A stretch of 64,000 nt of DNA from Candidatus Absconditabacterales bacterium (GCA_937923605.1 CALDTY010000001.1:82260-146259), one strand, 5' to 3'; counted from the stretch's first letter, positions 27,492-40,372 are shown. Notes: generated by a model from the sequence alone, not told the origin. Made by a program: numbers and translations.

Positions 27492-28811
27492 ATGAATAAA
27501 ATCATTTTCTATCTTCCTTTTGTAGGAATATTACTATTCTCAATTAGTCATGCAAAGTATAGTGTTGATCATATCAATAATACACTCTATCGAGATTGAG
27601 AGGTAGTAAGCATTTATGAAAAGAGTCCTCCCGTAATATGGTCTGGCACTCACTATCAACACCCTTTTGCTATAACTAATACATGAATCTATTTTAAAAC
27701 GCAAAAAACCGATCTCACGCAAATAACTTCAATTCATCATCACTCATATTATTCTGACTGAGAGAATATTATTTATACAAAGAAATGAGATGATACATAT
27801 AAAGTCATACAGCAAGATCCATCATCTTTTCAAGTTATAGATAATATACCTCAAACAAATGGAGGATTTTTTATCCAATCCAGTGAAAATAATACGTTTA
27901 TCCCTTCTGATAGTCCTGTACATCGTTTTAGAAGACACTATTATACTCCAAGTCAAATATTTGATAGTAACTGAAATAAGACAACTCTAGATCTTACCTT
28001 AAGTAAAGCAGAAAGAATTGATTATTCTCACTATTATACGGATTGATCTAATATATTTACTCAAACTCTCGAGATTGTAGCAGATGAAAATATACAAAAT
28101 TTCGAAATAAAATGAAAAAGACGAGCTAATCATCAAGGAGACATATATAACTTCTGACGTAAAATTGATAATGTTGATCGAGAGACGTTAGAGGTTCTTG
28201 TCAATGATTACGCTAAAGATAAAAACCATGTATATAATAATGGCAAAATAATTGAATGAGTCAATCCTCTTACGTTTGATAAACTTGAAGGTTATTATTA
28301 TTCCGATTGAACTTCAATTATCTATAATGGAGAGATCTTAGATGCAGATGTTACAACATTCAAACTAATTGGTGAGAATTTATATGCTGATGATGTATAT
28401 CTATATGAGAGATGAAGAAAAATACTTTTCTTTGACCTAAGTAACATGACACCAATCGAAAAAACTGATGCATCTTGAACTGTATTTAAAATTTGAATTA
28501 CAGATGGTATATTCAATATTATGTGAGGACCTAATTGAAATCATCATATGTTCACTGATAAAATCCACCAACTTATAGATACAAAATTTATGGAAAGTAT
28601 TATGCCAAAATATTCTAAAAAATCAATTTCGTCTACACTGACAATTTTACTTCAAGAAATACAAAAAGAAGAAATTCAAGATCTAAGTAGTATTTTATGA
28701 TGAACTTTAAAAAAATTAAGCCCAATGTCGAGGTCTAAAGTAATTAAAAGGACTTTCTATTCATATATTCTCAAAAATATTGATAGATATTATGATAGTC
28801 TTTCAAACTAA
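27492..28811 (+). CDS. Secreted DKNYY-repeat-like protein
   Basis: Signal peptide; 'DKNHVYNNGKIIEGVNPLTFDKLEGYYYSDGTSIIYNGEIL'. Confidence 0.72.
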
Positions 28812-28883
28812 TCACTAATAGAATTAGTATACTTGGAGTGTTATATCCATATACTATTCTTTTATCACAAACCAATTACTTAT

Positions 28884-29396
28884 ATGTATACAAAATCAGA
28901 TATTCTAGCATCAATTAAAAATGAACATCGTATCATCAAGCATTTACATTCAAAGCTAACTGAAGAACATCTTACTTATAAACCAAATGATCATCAAAGA
29001 ACAGTAAACGAACTACTGCAATATCTTTCTCGTATGACAATATCAATGGGGACAATGTTTCAAGATAAACAGTATATTCCAGAAAAACAAAAACAATTGA
29101 GATTAGATTCGGAAGCAAAACATATGATCACAGATTTCCCAGTCTCTATGGATGAGCAATACACATTTATTGAGAATTATCTAAATTCAGCAACAGATGA
29201 AGATCTGGATACTGAATTAGATTTATTTAATACTGGCAATGTTATGGCTATCAAATCATATCTTTTAGATATTTTGTTTAAGAATTATACAGCTTATCGT
29301 ATGCAACTATTCTTATACATGAAGTGAGGTCTATGAATGACTAACTTAAATACGACGAATTTATGGGGATGAATGGATCCAGCTACTGACGCATAA
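28884..29396 (+). CDS. DinB-like four-helix protein (tentative)
   Basis: 'MYTKSDILASIKNEHRIIKHLHSKLTEEHLTYKPNDHQRTVNELLQYLSRM'; last codons include TGA=Gly. Confidence 0.6.
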
Positions 29397-29412
29397 ATAT
29401 AATTTAAGAAAC

Positions 29413-29443
29413 AAAAAAGCTACACTAGGTGTGTAGCTTTTTT
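29413..29443. terminator. hairpin terminator
   Basis: aaaaaagctacac-tag-gtgtagctttttt. Confidence 0.85.
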
Positions 29444-29472
29444 GTTTGAAAGAATATACTTAATACATAATT

Positions 29473-31230
29473 CTATTTCTTATTTCCTTTTGATTTGTAA
29501 TCTTTTTTTCATTTGTTTTTCTTATCTTTTCTATCCTTTTTTTCTTTCTTATCTTTCTTATCTTTCTTACCTTTGTATGGTTTCTTATCATAATCTTTCT
29601 TTTTATCGAATTTACCACGACCATACTTTCCTTTTCATCATGATTTACCTCATTTTCCATCTCTATCTTTTGATACTGATACAAGTGTTCTTCATGGTTT
29701 AGCACTAAAAATATCCAATATAATATCAGCTTCTGCTTTTGGACATGTAATAAAACTAAAATCATCTCTAATTGCTACATCATCCATTAAACTTTGTGAA
29801 ACTTTTGTCTCATCCTCAAGTCGTTCTACTAATTCTCTTGGCCCATCAAGATCTTGATTCCTACCACGAGCTATAAACAGTCTAACTGAATTTGGATTTC
29901 TGTCTGAGAATGATCATGTAGGTTTAATGTCTTTATAGGTTGAAACATCTAGTTGATTACCAAATGCAATCGTCAATAAAGAAGAAATAATTTCTCTTTC
30001 TGAACCTACATCTAATAGTTGGGTTACTAATTTCTCATATGTATCTAATGATTCTACCGAAATAGACGTTTCTACTTTTGCGACTATATGTGTTTTTTTC
30101 TGATCAATAACTGATTCAACCGTAGGTACTTCCATTCTTACAATCTCAGCTTTTGTAGTCTTAGCAATTCTCCTCATTTTTCATTCATCTTTCTTTGTAA
30201 TAAACGTAAGAGCAATTCATTTTTTCCCTGCTCTTCATGTTCTACCTATTCTATGTGTATAACATTCCGCATCTTGAGGTATGTTATAATTTACTACATG
30301 AGTTAGGTCATCAACATCAATTCCTCTTGCTGCTACATCTGTTGCAATCAAGAGCATAACTCTCTTGTTTTTAAATTTTTTTAGAACTTTTTCTCTTTGC
30401 CTTTGATTTAGATCTCAATGTAACGCATCAGCATGATAACCATTTCATTGTAACTCTTGAACCAATTCGTCACATTTTCTCTTTGTTTTACAAAAGACTA
30501 TTCCATAAAAATCTGGTTGACTATCAACAATTCTTGTTAGCGCTTCTAGTTTATCTCCTTCACGCAAATGCATACTCATTTGTGCAGTATTTCAGGTTGT
30601 AAGTTGTGAAGCCTCAACTGCAACTAGTTCATATTCACCCATATAACGAGATGCAACACGTTTTATTGCTGCAGGCATCGTAGCAGAAAAACAAAGCATT
30701 TGTCTATCCTCAGGACATGCATCTAAGATTTCTTCTATTTCATCTAAGAAACCCATATTCAGCATCTCATCTGCTTCATCTAAGATACAGAAATCTATTT
30801 TATCTAGTTTCAGTTTTCCTCTATTAATCATATCAATCATTCTTCAAGGTGTTCCAACGACAATTTGAGGTCCATTGCTTAATTCTTTTATCTGTTTTCA
30901 CATTGGTGCCCCACCATACACTTGAACAATAGAGATTCTTTTTGTTCATTTGAATGAACTTATTTCTTCAGATACTTGTACAGCTAGTTCTCTTGTAGGT
31001 GCAATAACTACTGCTTGCACATATTTCTTTTTGGGATCAATTTTCTCTATCACTGGGATTGCAAAAGCTGCAGTCTTACCAGTTCAAGTTTGTGCCTGTC
31101 AGATAATATCTTTTGTTCCACTAAGTAATAATGGAATACACGCCTCTTGAATTGGAGACGGAGTTTCAAATCATTTTTTTTCAAGCGCTCATAAAGTAGA
31201 GGCTGATAAGCCCATTTCAGAGAATTTCAT
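29473..31230 (-). CDS. DEAD-box RNA helicase (DeaD/CsdA-like with basic Lys-rich tail)
   Basis: '[16 protein letters not shown]', '[14 protein letters not shown]', 'FSATMPA', 'HRIGRTGRAGK'; RNA-binding-like domain and '[21 protein letters not shown]' tail. Confidence 0.93.
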
Positions 31231-31495
31231 AAGTAATAATAGTGAATAAGCAAAAAATCCTGTCTATGTTCAAAAAAAAGAAATAGAGAGAAATATACGG
31301 AAATCAGCCATCACTGGTGTACAATAGGCATATTAATCATGCCTTAAGAAAGGTCGCTCTTACTTTTTGTTCACATAATGGTCTAATTAACAGTACTGTA
31401 ATAGTAATGATAGAAAAGTCAATTCAGTTTTTAAAGCATGTTTAAGCTTCAAAATATTGCAAAAGCATAGTGCATCATTAGATTTAGTTTATCTA

Positions 31496-31666
31496 ATGAA
31501 AAGCCTTGAATCATCAGTAACTGAAAGCAAAGCAATATCAGGATTACTAATTCTGTGAATTTTAAGTTTCTTATATTTCTTTTTTTCGAATGAACAATTT
31601 CTAATATGGACCTTTGAAAGACATCAAAACATGAAAAACATGCTGTTTGATTATTTGAATTGATAA
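31496..31666 (+). CDS. Possible single-TM small protein
   Basis: Code-25 ORF 'MKSLESSVTESKAISGLLILGILSFLYFFFSNEQFLIWTFERHQ...'; weak support. Confidence 0.3.
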
Positions 31667-31852
31667 ATGCAGTGCCTGAAAATGTCGACTTTGATGCATT
31701 ATTACCTTAACAGCATGTCAGCACAATATTGATCAAAATAGATTTTGATTTACATCCAAATATAATCACATATCCAATATTAAACAATCTTTCCTTCTGT
31801 TATAGTATCTCTATACTAACATAACTTTTATTTGTAACACATTAAAACATAT

Positions 31853-34105
31853 ATGGAAAATTTAGTCTGATTATTGATTAAAAAAACTGGTCTCTCAAAT
31901 CAAGTAGTAGATAATATTATTAGCCTAATACAAGAGGGAAATACAATTCCTTTTATCGCGCGTTATCGTAAAGAGATGACAGATGAAGCAACTGATACAC
32001 AGTTGCGTGATTTCGAGGAAATTTATACTTATCAAAAGAAATTACTAGAAAAAAAAGAAGATATAATAAGATTACTTACTGAAAAAGAAGTAATAACTGA
32101 CGAACTACGTGCTTCAATACAAGCTGCTAGTACACTATCACAATTAGAAGATATCTATCGTCCATTTAAAGATAAAAAGAATACAAGAGCAACTAAAGCT
32201 ATTGCTAAAGGACTACAACCATTGGCAGATTTGTTGCTTGCCTGCGAACTCAGTACAGTTGAATTCGAGAACTTATCTACAAGTTATATAAAAGATACAT
32301 GAGACGAAAAAACATCTGTGACTTCAGCACAAGAAGCTATTCAAGGAGCAATGGATATTATTGCTGAGATCATTGCAGATAATCCTGAATTCCGTGCTGA
32401 AATTAAAGCTACACAAGATCGCACAATAATTTTGGAATCAACAGCAAGCAAAAAATTTGAGGAACACAGTGTTTATGAGACATATAAGAATTATAGAAAA
32501 CCCATCTCCCAAATGCCAAGTTATGCATATCTTGCCATAACTAGGGCAGAATCAGAAAAACAATTACGTGTAAAATTACATTTCAACGAAAGCGACAGTA
32601 TTGCTATTGGAAAGAAGATCTTCGTACCTTCTCATGCATCTGATCTTAAAGAAATATTACATGAGGTTATTTTAGATGGAATCAAAAGGTTACTTCATCC
32701 ATCTCTTGAAAGAGAATATAGATCTAATAAAAAATCCCAATCTGATCGTGAAGCGATTGATATTTTTGGTAAAAATGTAAAAGAATTACTTCTTTCTTCC
32801 CCTGTCAAACAAAAAGTGATTATGGGGTTCGATCCAGCTTATAGGACTGGTTGCAAAATAGCTATCATTGATGCTACAGGAAAATATATAGATTCTACAG
32901 TTGTGTATCCTACTGAGCCACAAAAGAAAATAGTAGAAACTAAAAAAGTACTGCTAAAATTAATAGCCGATCATAATGTTGGTCTTATCTGTATTTGAAA
33001 TGGTACAGCATCACGTGAATCAGAAAAATTTATTGCAGAGTTGATTAAAGAAGAATCTCTTGATACAAAATATCTAGTTGTGAGTGAAGCAGGTGCCTCA
33101 GTATATAGTGCTTCAAAATTGGCAAACGAAGAATATCCAGACTTAGATGTAACAATTCGTTGAGCAATTAATATTGCTCAACGTGTACAGGATCCTCTTT
33201 CAACTTATGTGAAAATAGATCCAAAATCATTAGGTGTCGGACAGTATCAACACGATGTCGATCAAAAACTATTAAAAGAGAAACTAGATAATCATATTCA
33301 AGATGCAGTGAATCGTGTTGGTATAGATATCAATACTGCTTCTCGAGCATTACTTCAACATATTTCAGGTTTGAGCAATACTATGGCCAAAAATGTTATT
33401 ACCTTTAGAGATGCTAATGGGAGTTTTAACAATAGAAAACAAATTAAAAAAGTAACATGAATTTGACCGAAAGCCTATGAACAATGTGCTTGATTTCTTC
33501 GCATCAACGCAGCAAAAGAATTGCTTGATAGTACAGGCATTCATCCAGAATCATATAAAGTGACCTATGAAATATTGGAAAAAGAGTTTAATCTTTCTAA
33601 GAAAACATTGAAACTTCCGTTCGTAGTTCCTATAGATATCGATATTGAAAATCTAGCGCATACATACAAGATATGAAGTGCAACTCTTCAAGACATAATA
33701 GATGAGCTTGCTAATCCTTGATTGGATCCTCGTACTGCTTTCGATGAGAAATGATTTAAATCAGATATACTTACCTTAGAAGATCTAAAAAAAGGTGTGC
33801 AACTAAATGGTGTTGTAAGAAATATTGTAGATTTTGGAGCCTTTATCGACATCGGCCTCAAAAACGATTGACTTCTTCATAAGTCCCAGCTAGGTAAACA
33901 AGTTCAGAATGTATTCGATGTTCTCAGTATTGGTCAACAGATAGATGTTATAGTCCTGGAAGTTGATCTAGAAAGAAAAAGAGTTTCTCTTTCACTAAAA
34001 AGTGATATCGTCTCAAAACGCCCTCAAATCAAGAAGAAAGTGAAGATCAAAAAATCTATCCCTGAGCCAGCTTCTTCTATAACATGAAATATTGTGTTTT
34101 CTTAA
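31853..34105 (+). CDS. tex: Tex family transcription accessory / S1 RNA-binding protein
   Basis: 'IPFIARYRKEMTDEATDTQLRDFEEIYTYQKK', 'GNGTASRES', 'VKIDPKSLGVGQYQHDV', S1 domain at the end; TGA at several conserved Gly positions. Confidence 0.96.
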
Positions 34106-34277
34106 AGGCAGATTAGATTTATTGTATAAGATAAAAGTATTACTTTATATTTCTATTAGGTAAACTATAGTTAATTAAGTTAAACAAATCTCTGTTAAAA
34201 AACAAACATATAAAAATTGATAAATTTACAAACTTATATGCAATGTTCTAAGAAAGTATACTATTAGAACAGTCTTT

Positions 34278-35124
34278 CTACAAAGGACAATCATTCCTTC
34301 CAATAGCTGCAAACAATCAACATCGGGAGAAAATTGCTTCAAAGAAACAAAATCAAGAAGCAAATAACAACCAAGGGCTTCGTGACGTAGTTATTGCAAT
34401 ACCGAATAAGATCACCCCACAAGCAGCTCTAAGTCGACGTCCATTAAGTTTGATATTTCTATTTACTGCTCTGTCTGTACGAGGAAATATCTTTTTCAAG
34501 AGCCAACGATAAACAAGTCCAAAAATAAAACTTAGCAGGAACATAACTATGATCAGCCCATAGCCAAGTGGTGAAAAGATAAAACTAATAGGAGAAGTGT
34601 TAAAAAAATCACGCTTAATCTTGGGTATAGAAGCGTATGATTCTACAGTTTCTGCCCAACCAAACTTCTCTATTTCACCTATTGCCAACGAATACTTTCT
34701 ATTGTTTTCTGGACTTGAGACTACAATTTTATATACCCCCTCTGGCACAGATTCTTTGAATTCTGGTCACATAAGATAACTATCATAACCAAAAGGTTCC
34801 AAAAACGTGTTTCGATCATAGTTCTTACCTTCAAGCATTGCCAACTCAGCAGGATCTTCCTGCTCACGTGAAATTAGTACACTAAGATCAGTTGGTTGCT
34901 CTGGGAGATCTGGCACGAGGATATTCACATACAATTCAAAATTTTCCGTCGCTTGTATCGTATATGTATGTGGCCCACTATCTAACACTTTATAATACGC
35001 TTTAGATATCTCGGGGTCCTCAACAACGATCTCAGTATTTTTATCAAGTTTTGGTTGATGCGCATACGCCAAACCTCAAGTAGTAAATAGTCATATGAAT
35101 AAAAATAGTATTCGAAAGTATTTC
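34278..35124 (-). CDS. Secreted/membrane protein with C-terminal TM helix
   Basis: Signal 'MKYFRILFLFIGLFTTGGLAYA'; TM 'GLIIVMFLLSFIFGLVYRWLL'; stop is TAG at 34278 under code 25 (a TGA at 34353 would end it 25 codons earlier). Confidence 0.65.
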
Positions 35125-35321
35125 ATGAATATTCCAAAATAAAGATTAGATTTGTGACTGTTAATGTAGTAATACTAAAATACTTAGTAGTTTTTAGTGG
35201 AAATTATTTTATAGAGCTATTGTTTACTATTAATCATACGACAACAAAAAAAGAACAGTCCAAATGAGAACTATTCTTTAATATTATTTGTATCCCAAGG
35301 ATAATCTTGAGAGAGATTAAT

Positions 35322-37907
35322 TTAATTACTAATTGCCATTTCACGAAGCTGCTGTTGCATCACCCCACCGTGTTGAAGAAAACCATATTCCTGAGGAGAC
35401 TCCAAAGCGACTCTTACTTGAAAAGCGATAGTTTCTCCAGATGATTTTATAAAACTTACATTTAATACGTCTGTATTCTCATCTATTTCACTTAATGGTA
35501 TCTCCCAAACTTCACTTCCATCAATACCGAAAGTTTCAGCATTTTCACCTTCCATAAAGCATAAAGGCACTATTCCCATTTGCCAAAGATTTGATCTATG
35601 AATTGCCTCATAGCTTTCAGCGATCACAGATTTTACTCCCAACATATAAGGTCCTGAAGCAGCCATAACTCGAGATGATCCACAACCATAGTTTATTCCA
35701 CCAATTACTATCAACGGAACATTTTCAGATTTGTATCGCTGTGCTGCAATATAGATACTTAACTCTTCTCCTGATGGATAATACTTTGTCCATCCTCCTT
35801 TTTGTTCCACCATAAGATTCTGATTAGTAGGATTAGAAAAAATCGTTGAAGAAAGGAGATCAGTATTAGAGCGATATCCACCTATACTTAAGATGTCCCG
35901 CAAGTCAAAGACTCCATGTTCATGAAGATAATCCATTGCTGCGGGTATTTGAGTAGGATTGCCAGCTGGAGATATTGCATCAGTACTAAAATCATTACCG
36001 AAGATTCCTAATACCCTTGCATCTTTAACATCAACAATAGGTGCTGGGTCTTTAGTTAAGTCAACAAAGAATGGAGGTTTTTTGACCAATATGTCATCTT
36101 GCCAATCATATAAAGGCCCACTTGGAAATTCAATTGCATTATATGACTCTGTTCCCTCAAATAAATCTTCATACGCTGTCTGATGCATATCTTTTGTAAT
36201 AATAGCTTTTGCTTCTGCCACTTCCTCATGTGATGGTAAAAGATCTTTTAGATAAACACCATCACCAAAATCGTATGAGGTAATATCTATATCGATACGA
36301 CCTGCAATTGCATAAGCAATAATCAGATCTGGAGCAGCTAAGAAAGAAAGACTTACACTTGCATCTTGTCTCCCAGCATAGTTTCTATTAGAAGACACAA
36401 CAGATGTTGGAGTAAATCCTTGTTTCAATAACGCATCTCCAATCTTATTTAAGCCACCACTTTGACCAATACAGGCACCACAACCATATGCTGTAATACC
36501 AAAACCTAACTGCTCAATATATGGTTTAAGTTCAAGAGCTTCCAAATACTGATCTGCAACTTTTGAGCCACTTGCAAAAGCTGTTTTTACCCATGGCTTT
36601 ATACTCAAACCTTTCTTTACGGCTCTCTTTGCAAGCAGCGCAGCACGTAAAATTGAATCTGGATTTGCTGTGTGAGTACAGCTCGCTATTGAAGCTAACA
36701 ATAAAGCACCATTGGGTATATTAGTTTCATTCTCTTGGTATATTTTGCTTGTTGATATACTTAGTTCTGCAAAAGTTTCTTTAACTTTTTCATGCGCCTC
36801 GCTCAAAGGAACCCAGTTATGAGGAGTATTTGGTCCGCTAACTCCTCTTTGCATAGTTGATAAATCAACTATTTCCGTTTGTGAGTATGAGACATTAAAT
36901 TCATTTTCCTCATTTCTCCATAAACCATAGGATTTTGAAAGTGACTCAACATGTCGATCTCTATCTGAGTAAGATAAGAACTTAACTGTTTCATCATCAA
37001 CCATAAATAATGCTACTCTTGAACCAAATTCAGCAGCAACATTTGCAATAGTTGCTCTAGCTTCTAATGGAAGAGTATTTACACCTTCTCCTATAAATTG
37101 TACAAAAGCTCCAGTCACATCAATTTTCCTTAAAATAGGTTTTAGCGCTAAGCACAAGTCAGAACTGCTAATACCTATCGGAAGTTCATTGATGAGATTG
37201 ATGGCTACTACCTTAGGTATTTTCATGCCAATGCGTTCACCAGCAAAAACCTTCTGAGCTTCAGAACCACCAATACCCCATGCCAAAATACAATTAGCAT
37301 TGACCATTGGTGTATGAGAATCAGTTCCTTTACCAAATACAGGCACTCCATCTTTATCAAAAACAGGCACTAATTTCTCTGTATTGATTTGATGAATTAC
37401 TCCCTTGTTTGGAGGAATTATGGTGATTCCCATTTGCTCACCAGCCCACTTAGCGATTCTGATTCGCCCAAAATTCAAACGTGTTTCATCTGCAAGATTT
37501 TCAGCAAGAGATCCTTTGGTTCTTACTGAGTGATCAAATACAAGATGAGTTGGCACTTGTGCAGTAATAACACTTGGATCTTTACCAAGTTTTGCTAGAG
37601 CATCTCTTTTTGCAGCTAAATTAGTTATTTCTGGGACTCCAGTATAATCCTGAAACCAAAGCATACTCGCTTTAGTTTGAACATTTACATGCTTACCAAT
37701 TAGGTAAGCTTCAAATGCCGAAGCGTCTTCAGGTAGACAATGCCAAGCTAACAACTTCAATGAAGCTGGTAATTGGTTATACACTTCTTTTGGTAAAGGC
37801 AATTGTTTTGCTTCCACTGTGTATACATTTTTAATTAACGAATAATAAAGACCTTGATTCCCACACACAAAGGAGATCTTTACATATCTTTTATATGTGT
37901 TAGTCAA
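35322..37907 (-). CDS. Aconitate hydratase
   Basis: 861-aa ORF with no TGA; 'TDSHTPMVNANCILAWGIGGSEA', 'IASCTHTANP', 'YGCGACIGQSG', 'NYGCGSSR', 'SYEAIHRSNL'. Confidence 0.96.
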   Translation of the reverse strand: MTNTYKRYVKISFVCGNQGLYYSLIKNVYTVEAKQLPLPKEVYNQLPASLKLLAWHCLPEDASAFEAYLIGKHVNVQTKASMLWFQDYTGVPEITNLAAKRDALAKLGKDPSVITAQVPTHLVFDHSVRTKGSLAENLADETRLNFGRIRIAKWAGEQMGITIIPPNKGVIHQINTEKLVPVFDKDGVPVFGKGTDSHTPMVNANCILAWGIGGSEAQKVFAGERIGMKIPKVVAINLINELPIGISSSDLCLALKPILRKIDVTGAFVQFIGEGVNTLPLEARATIANVAAEFGSRVALFMVDDETVKFLSYSDRDRHVESLSKSYGLWRNEENEFNVSYSQTEIVDLSTMQRGVSGPNTPHNWVPLSEAHEKVKETFAELSISTSKIYQENETNIPNGALLLASIASCTHTANPDSILRAALLAKRAVKKGLSIKPWVKTAFASGSKVADQYLEALELKPYIEQLGFGITAYGCGACIGQSGGLNKIGDALLKQGFTPTSVVSSNRNYAGRQDASVSLSFLAAPDLIIAYAIAGRIDIDITSYDFGDGVYLKDLLPSHEEVAEAKAIITKDMHQTAYEDLFEGTESYNAIEFPSGPLYDWQDDILVKKPPFFVDLTKDPAPIVDVKDARVLGIFGNDFSTDAISPAGNPTQIPAAMDYLHEHGVFDLRDILSIGGYRSNTDLLSSTIFSNPTNQNLMVEQKGGWTKYYPSGEELSIYIAAQRYKSENVPLIVIGGINYGCGSSRVMAASGPYMLGVKSVIAESYEAIHRSNLWQMGIVPLCFMEGENAETFGIDGSEVWEIPLSEIDENTDVLNVSFIKSSGETIAFQVRVALESPQEYGFLQHGGVMQQQLREMAISN

Positions 37908-38216
37908 ATTACATTGTAGTAATGATTATTTTAGAAAAATATAATAATTCCTATTTTCTATCAAGTTTGTAGCATAATCAAAAATTACTTTATCATCAAG
38001 TAAATATCTTTAAATGCTCGCATTTTCTAAAACAAGAAAATATGTAGCATATATGGATTACTAGTCCACTCTTTCAATAGTTATTTGTTTATTTTAATGA
38101 ATCCCATTAATCTATAAAGAATATCTATATCAATTCAATGCATTATGTCAATAATGTATATTATGATACACAGCTAATATTACTAAGAATAGTTTGTATC
38201 ATTGATATTATATCCT

Positions 38217-38693
38217 TTATTGGGCTGTAATTTGAATATATCAATATTGTCCTAACTTCTCTTTTAATTCTCCAGCCTCAAAGACGTCAAAAGATTTGAC
38301 ACTCGCTTTGATCTTATCTCAAACAATAATGTCTTCAAAAGCAATTATGTCTCATGAAGTATTTACAATAATGGTTGATCTTTTTTGTTGAGTATCTGGT
38401 AATAATGGAATAGTACTGAACCCTCACTGAATTGTTGAGATTTCTACAAAATTTGAAAACTCTCAAATATTTGCTTCGTTAATCTTCGTAATCGATCCTT
38501 CGATCACACTATCTCGATCCAGATCGCAAGATCTTGGATTTTTTTCACATGCTTCAAATTGTTCAGCAAATTCAGCACTAATTGTATAAGGGGTTGCTGG
38601 AACTGTATTCGAAACTGTATTTTGCGTTGAGCCACAACCAGTAATAATAAGTGTGCTCATAGTTATCGTTATAAGTAATATAGTTTTTTTCAT
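38217..38693 (-). CDS. Lipoprotein
   Basis: Lipobox 'MSTLIITGCGS'; continues through TGA codons to TAA at 38217. Confidence 0.72.
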
Positions 38694-38830
38694 GACAATT
38701 AAATTATATAAATAGAATCAATTATAATTATCTATTATATTATGTCAATATTGAAAACTAAAGATAATTGAATTCCTCTAAACAATAAATAAACTATCTT
38801 CATTTGCGTGATTTTATTATTGCTATTACT

Positions 38831-39757
38831 ATGAATAAAATTGTATTATGAATCTTTTCTTTATTCCTTTTTTGTGGATCAATCAGCTGACATGAATGAT
38901 ATTCAGAACTGGATTGATGTCATACTGAAAACAACATAAGGCATTGTCATACAGAATGAGAAGCTTTTGATACAGATAGTAATAATCCAAGAATGATATA
39001 TTGATCTGATGAAATATGTATATATGGTGAAATTGATTGAAATTGAGATCTCATACCATTGCATCCAAACGAATATTACTACACGGATTGTGTAGACAAA
39101 CATTTTTGGTTCTCAAAAGATAACCCAGATTTTATTACCGAATCTTGAAAAACACTTCGAGAATCACAATTTGTAAATATAAATTATGATTATATTTGTG
39201 ATCGTAGTCGCAGTCGTGTGGAAGTTATGAAGATAATTATTGAGACATATTATCAAGAAGAAGATTGTGAAGTATTTGATGATAATTTCTGTTTAATAGT
39301 TCCAACCTGTCAAGAAATTGCAGAAAGTAGGCTTTCTTTACCTGACAAAACAATCTTAAGTCATCTAGATAATCAAATAATGTGTGATTATTACAAGAAT
39401 ATCTATGAAAGAGCCAGATGTGAATATCTACTAGACACTAGAGTCAACCAATCATTAGAACAAGCCCCTACTCAGTTAGTAGTACCCACAAATACATCAA
39501 TGCAAGTATTGGAAACTCAACAGACTACTACAATCGCACAAGCCAATTTAGAACCTCAACCAATTCTCGTGCCACAAAATAAAATCATAACATTATCTAT
39601 AAATATCAAAGTCAAAATAGAAAAAGTTAAAGAAGTGCTAGATAAATCGTGATATAAATGAGATATTGTTGTTCCTTTGGTTAAGAAAATAAAAGAAAAT
39701 CAAATTGTATGAAGCAAGAAGTATTTGATAGCTGATTATTTGATTTCTTTATATTAA
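38831..39757 (+). CDS. Secreted Cys-containing protein, unknown function
   Basis: Signal peptide 'MNKIVLGIFSLFLFCGSISG'; code-25 ORF including track ORF 39218-39652. Confidence 0.68.
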
Positions 39758-39770
39758 ATGATTCAGACTC

Positions 39771-39799
39771 AAAAAAAGCTACACAATTGTGTAGCTTTT
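39771..39799. terminator. hairpin terminator, same core as 29413
   Basis: aaaaaaagctacac-aatt-gtgtagctttt. Confidence 0.8.
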
Positions 39800-40013
39800 G
39801 TCATAACTAAATCACATTACTCACACGTATCACAATCATCTAGATGATTTTTTTTCGTTTTATGAGTGTAGTAAATGATACATAGGAATGTTCTCCCTAT
39901 CTATGCTCTATGAACTACAGAAGATTTAAATGTTCTGCTTTCTTTCAGGAACACATACATGTTGACATAAAATTTGTAATCCGTATTTTTGTAAAAAATA
40001 AAACTGTTAAACT

Positions 40014-40325
40014 ATGGATAAAAAAGATTTTGAACTAATTTGTGTTACCTATTTAACTGGGATTATTGGTAATTTTGAGTTAAATTTAAATTTTATAAGA
40101 AGAACTCTTCAATCAGTATTACCCTTACCTGGTTCTGTGGCAGAAGATTCTTTTATTACATTTCTGGAAGAGAAAAGAGCAGAACTCCAGATACCAATAA
40201 CTACATATCTTGCACTTTTCAATCAACCTAATCAAGATGAACATCTTGCAATTGTAAATCTAAAGCTTAAAGAAATTAGTAAAGAACTTACTAGTAAAAT
40301 TGAATTTATGTGGGAAGAATCCTAA
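40014..40325 (+). CDS. Hypothetical protein
   Basis: 103-aa ORF followed by terminator hairpin. Confidence 0.6.
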   Translation: MDKKDFELICVTYLTGIIGNFELNLNFIRRTLQSVLPLPGSVAEDSFITFLEEKRAELQIPITTYLALFNQPNQDEHLAIVNLKLKEISKELTSKIEFMWEES

Positions 40326-40345
40326 TAAGAAATATTATTATTGGT

Positions 40346-40372
40346 AGCGGTCTTAAATAGACCGTTTTTTTA
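40346..40372. terminator. hairpin terminator
   Basis: gcggtct-taaat-agaccgttttttt. Confidence 0.8.

Noticed and set aside
31260-31490. Possible transposase remnant upstream of Tex
   Set aside because: Frame is broken by TAA/TAG and no DDE or IS200 motif could be confirmed.
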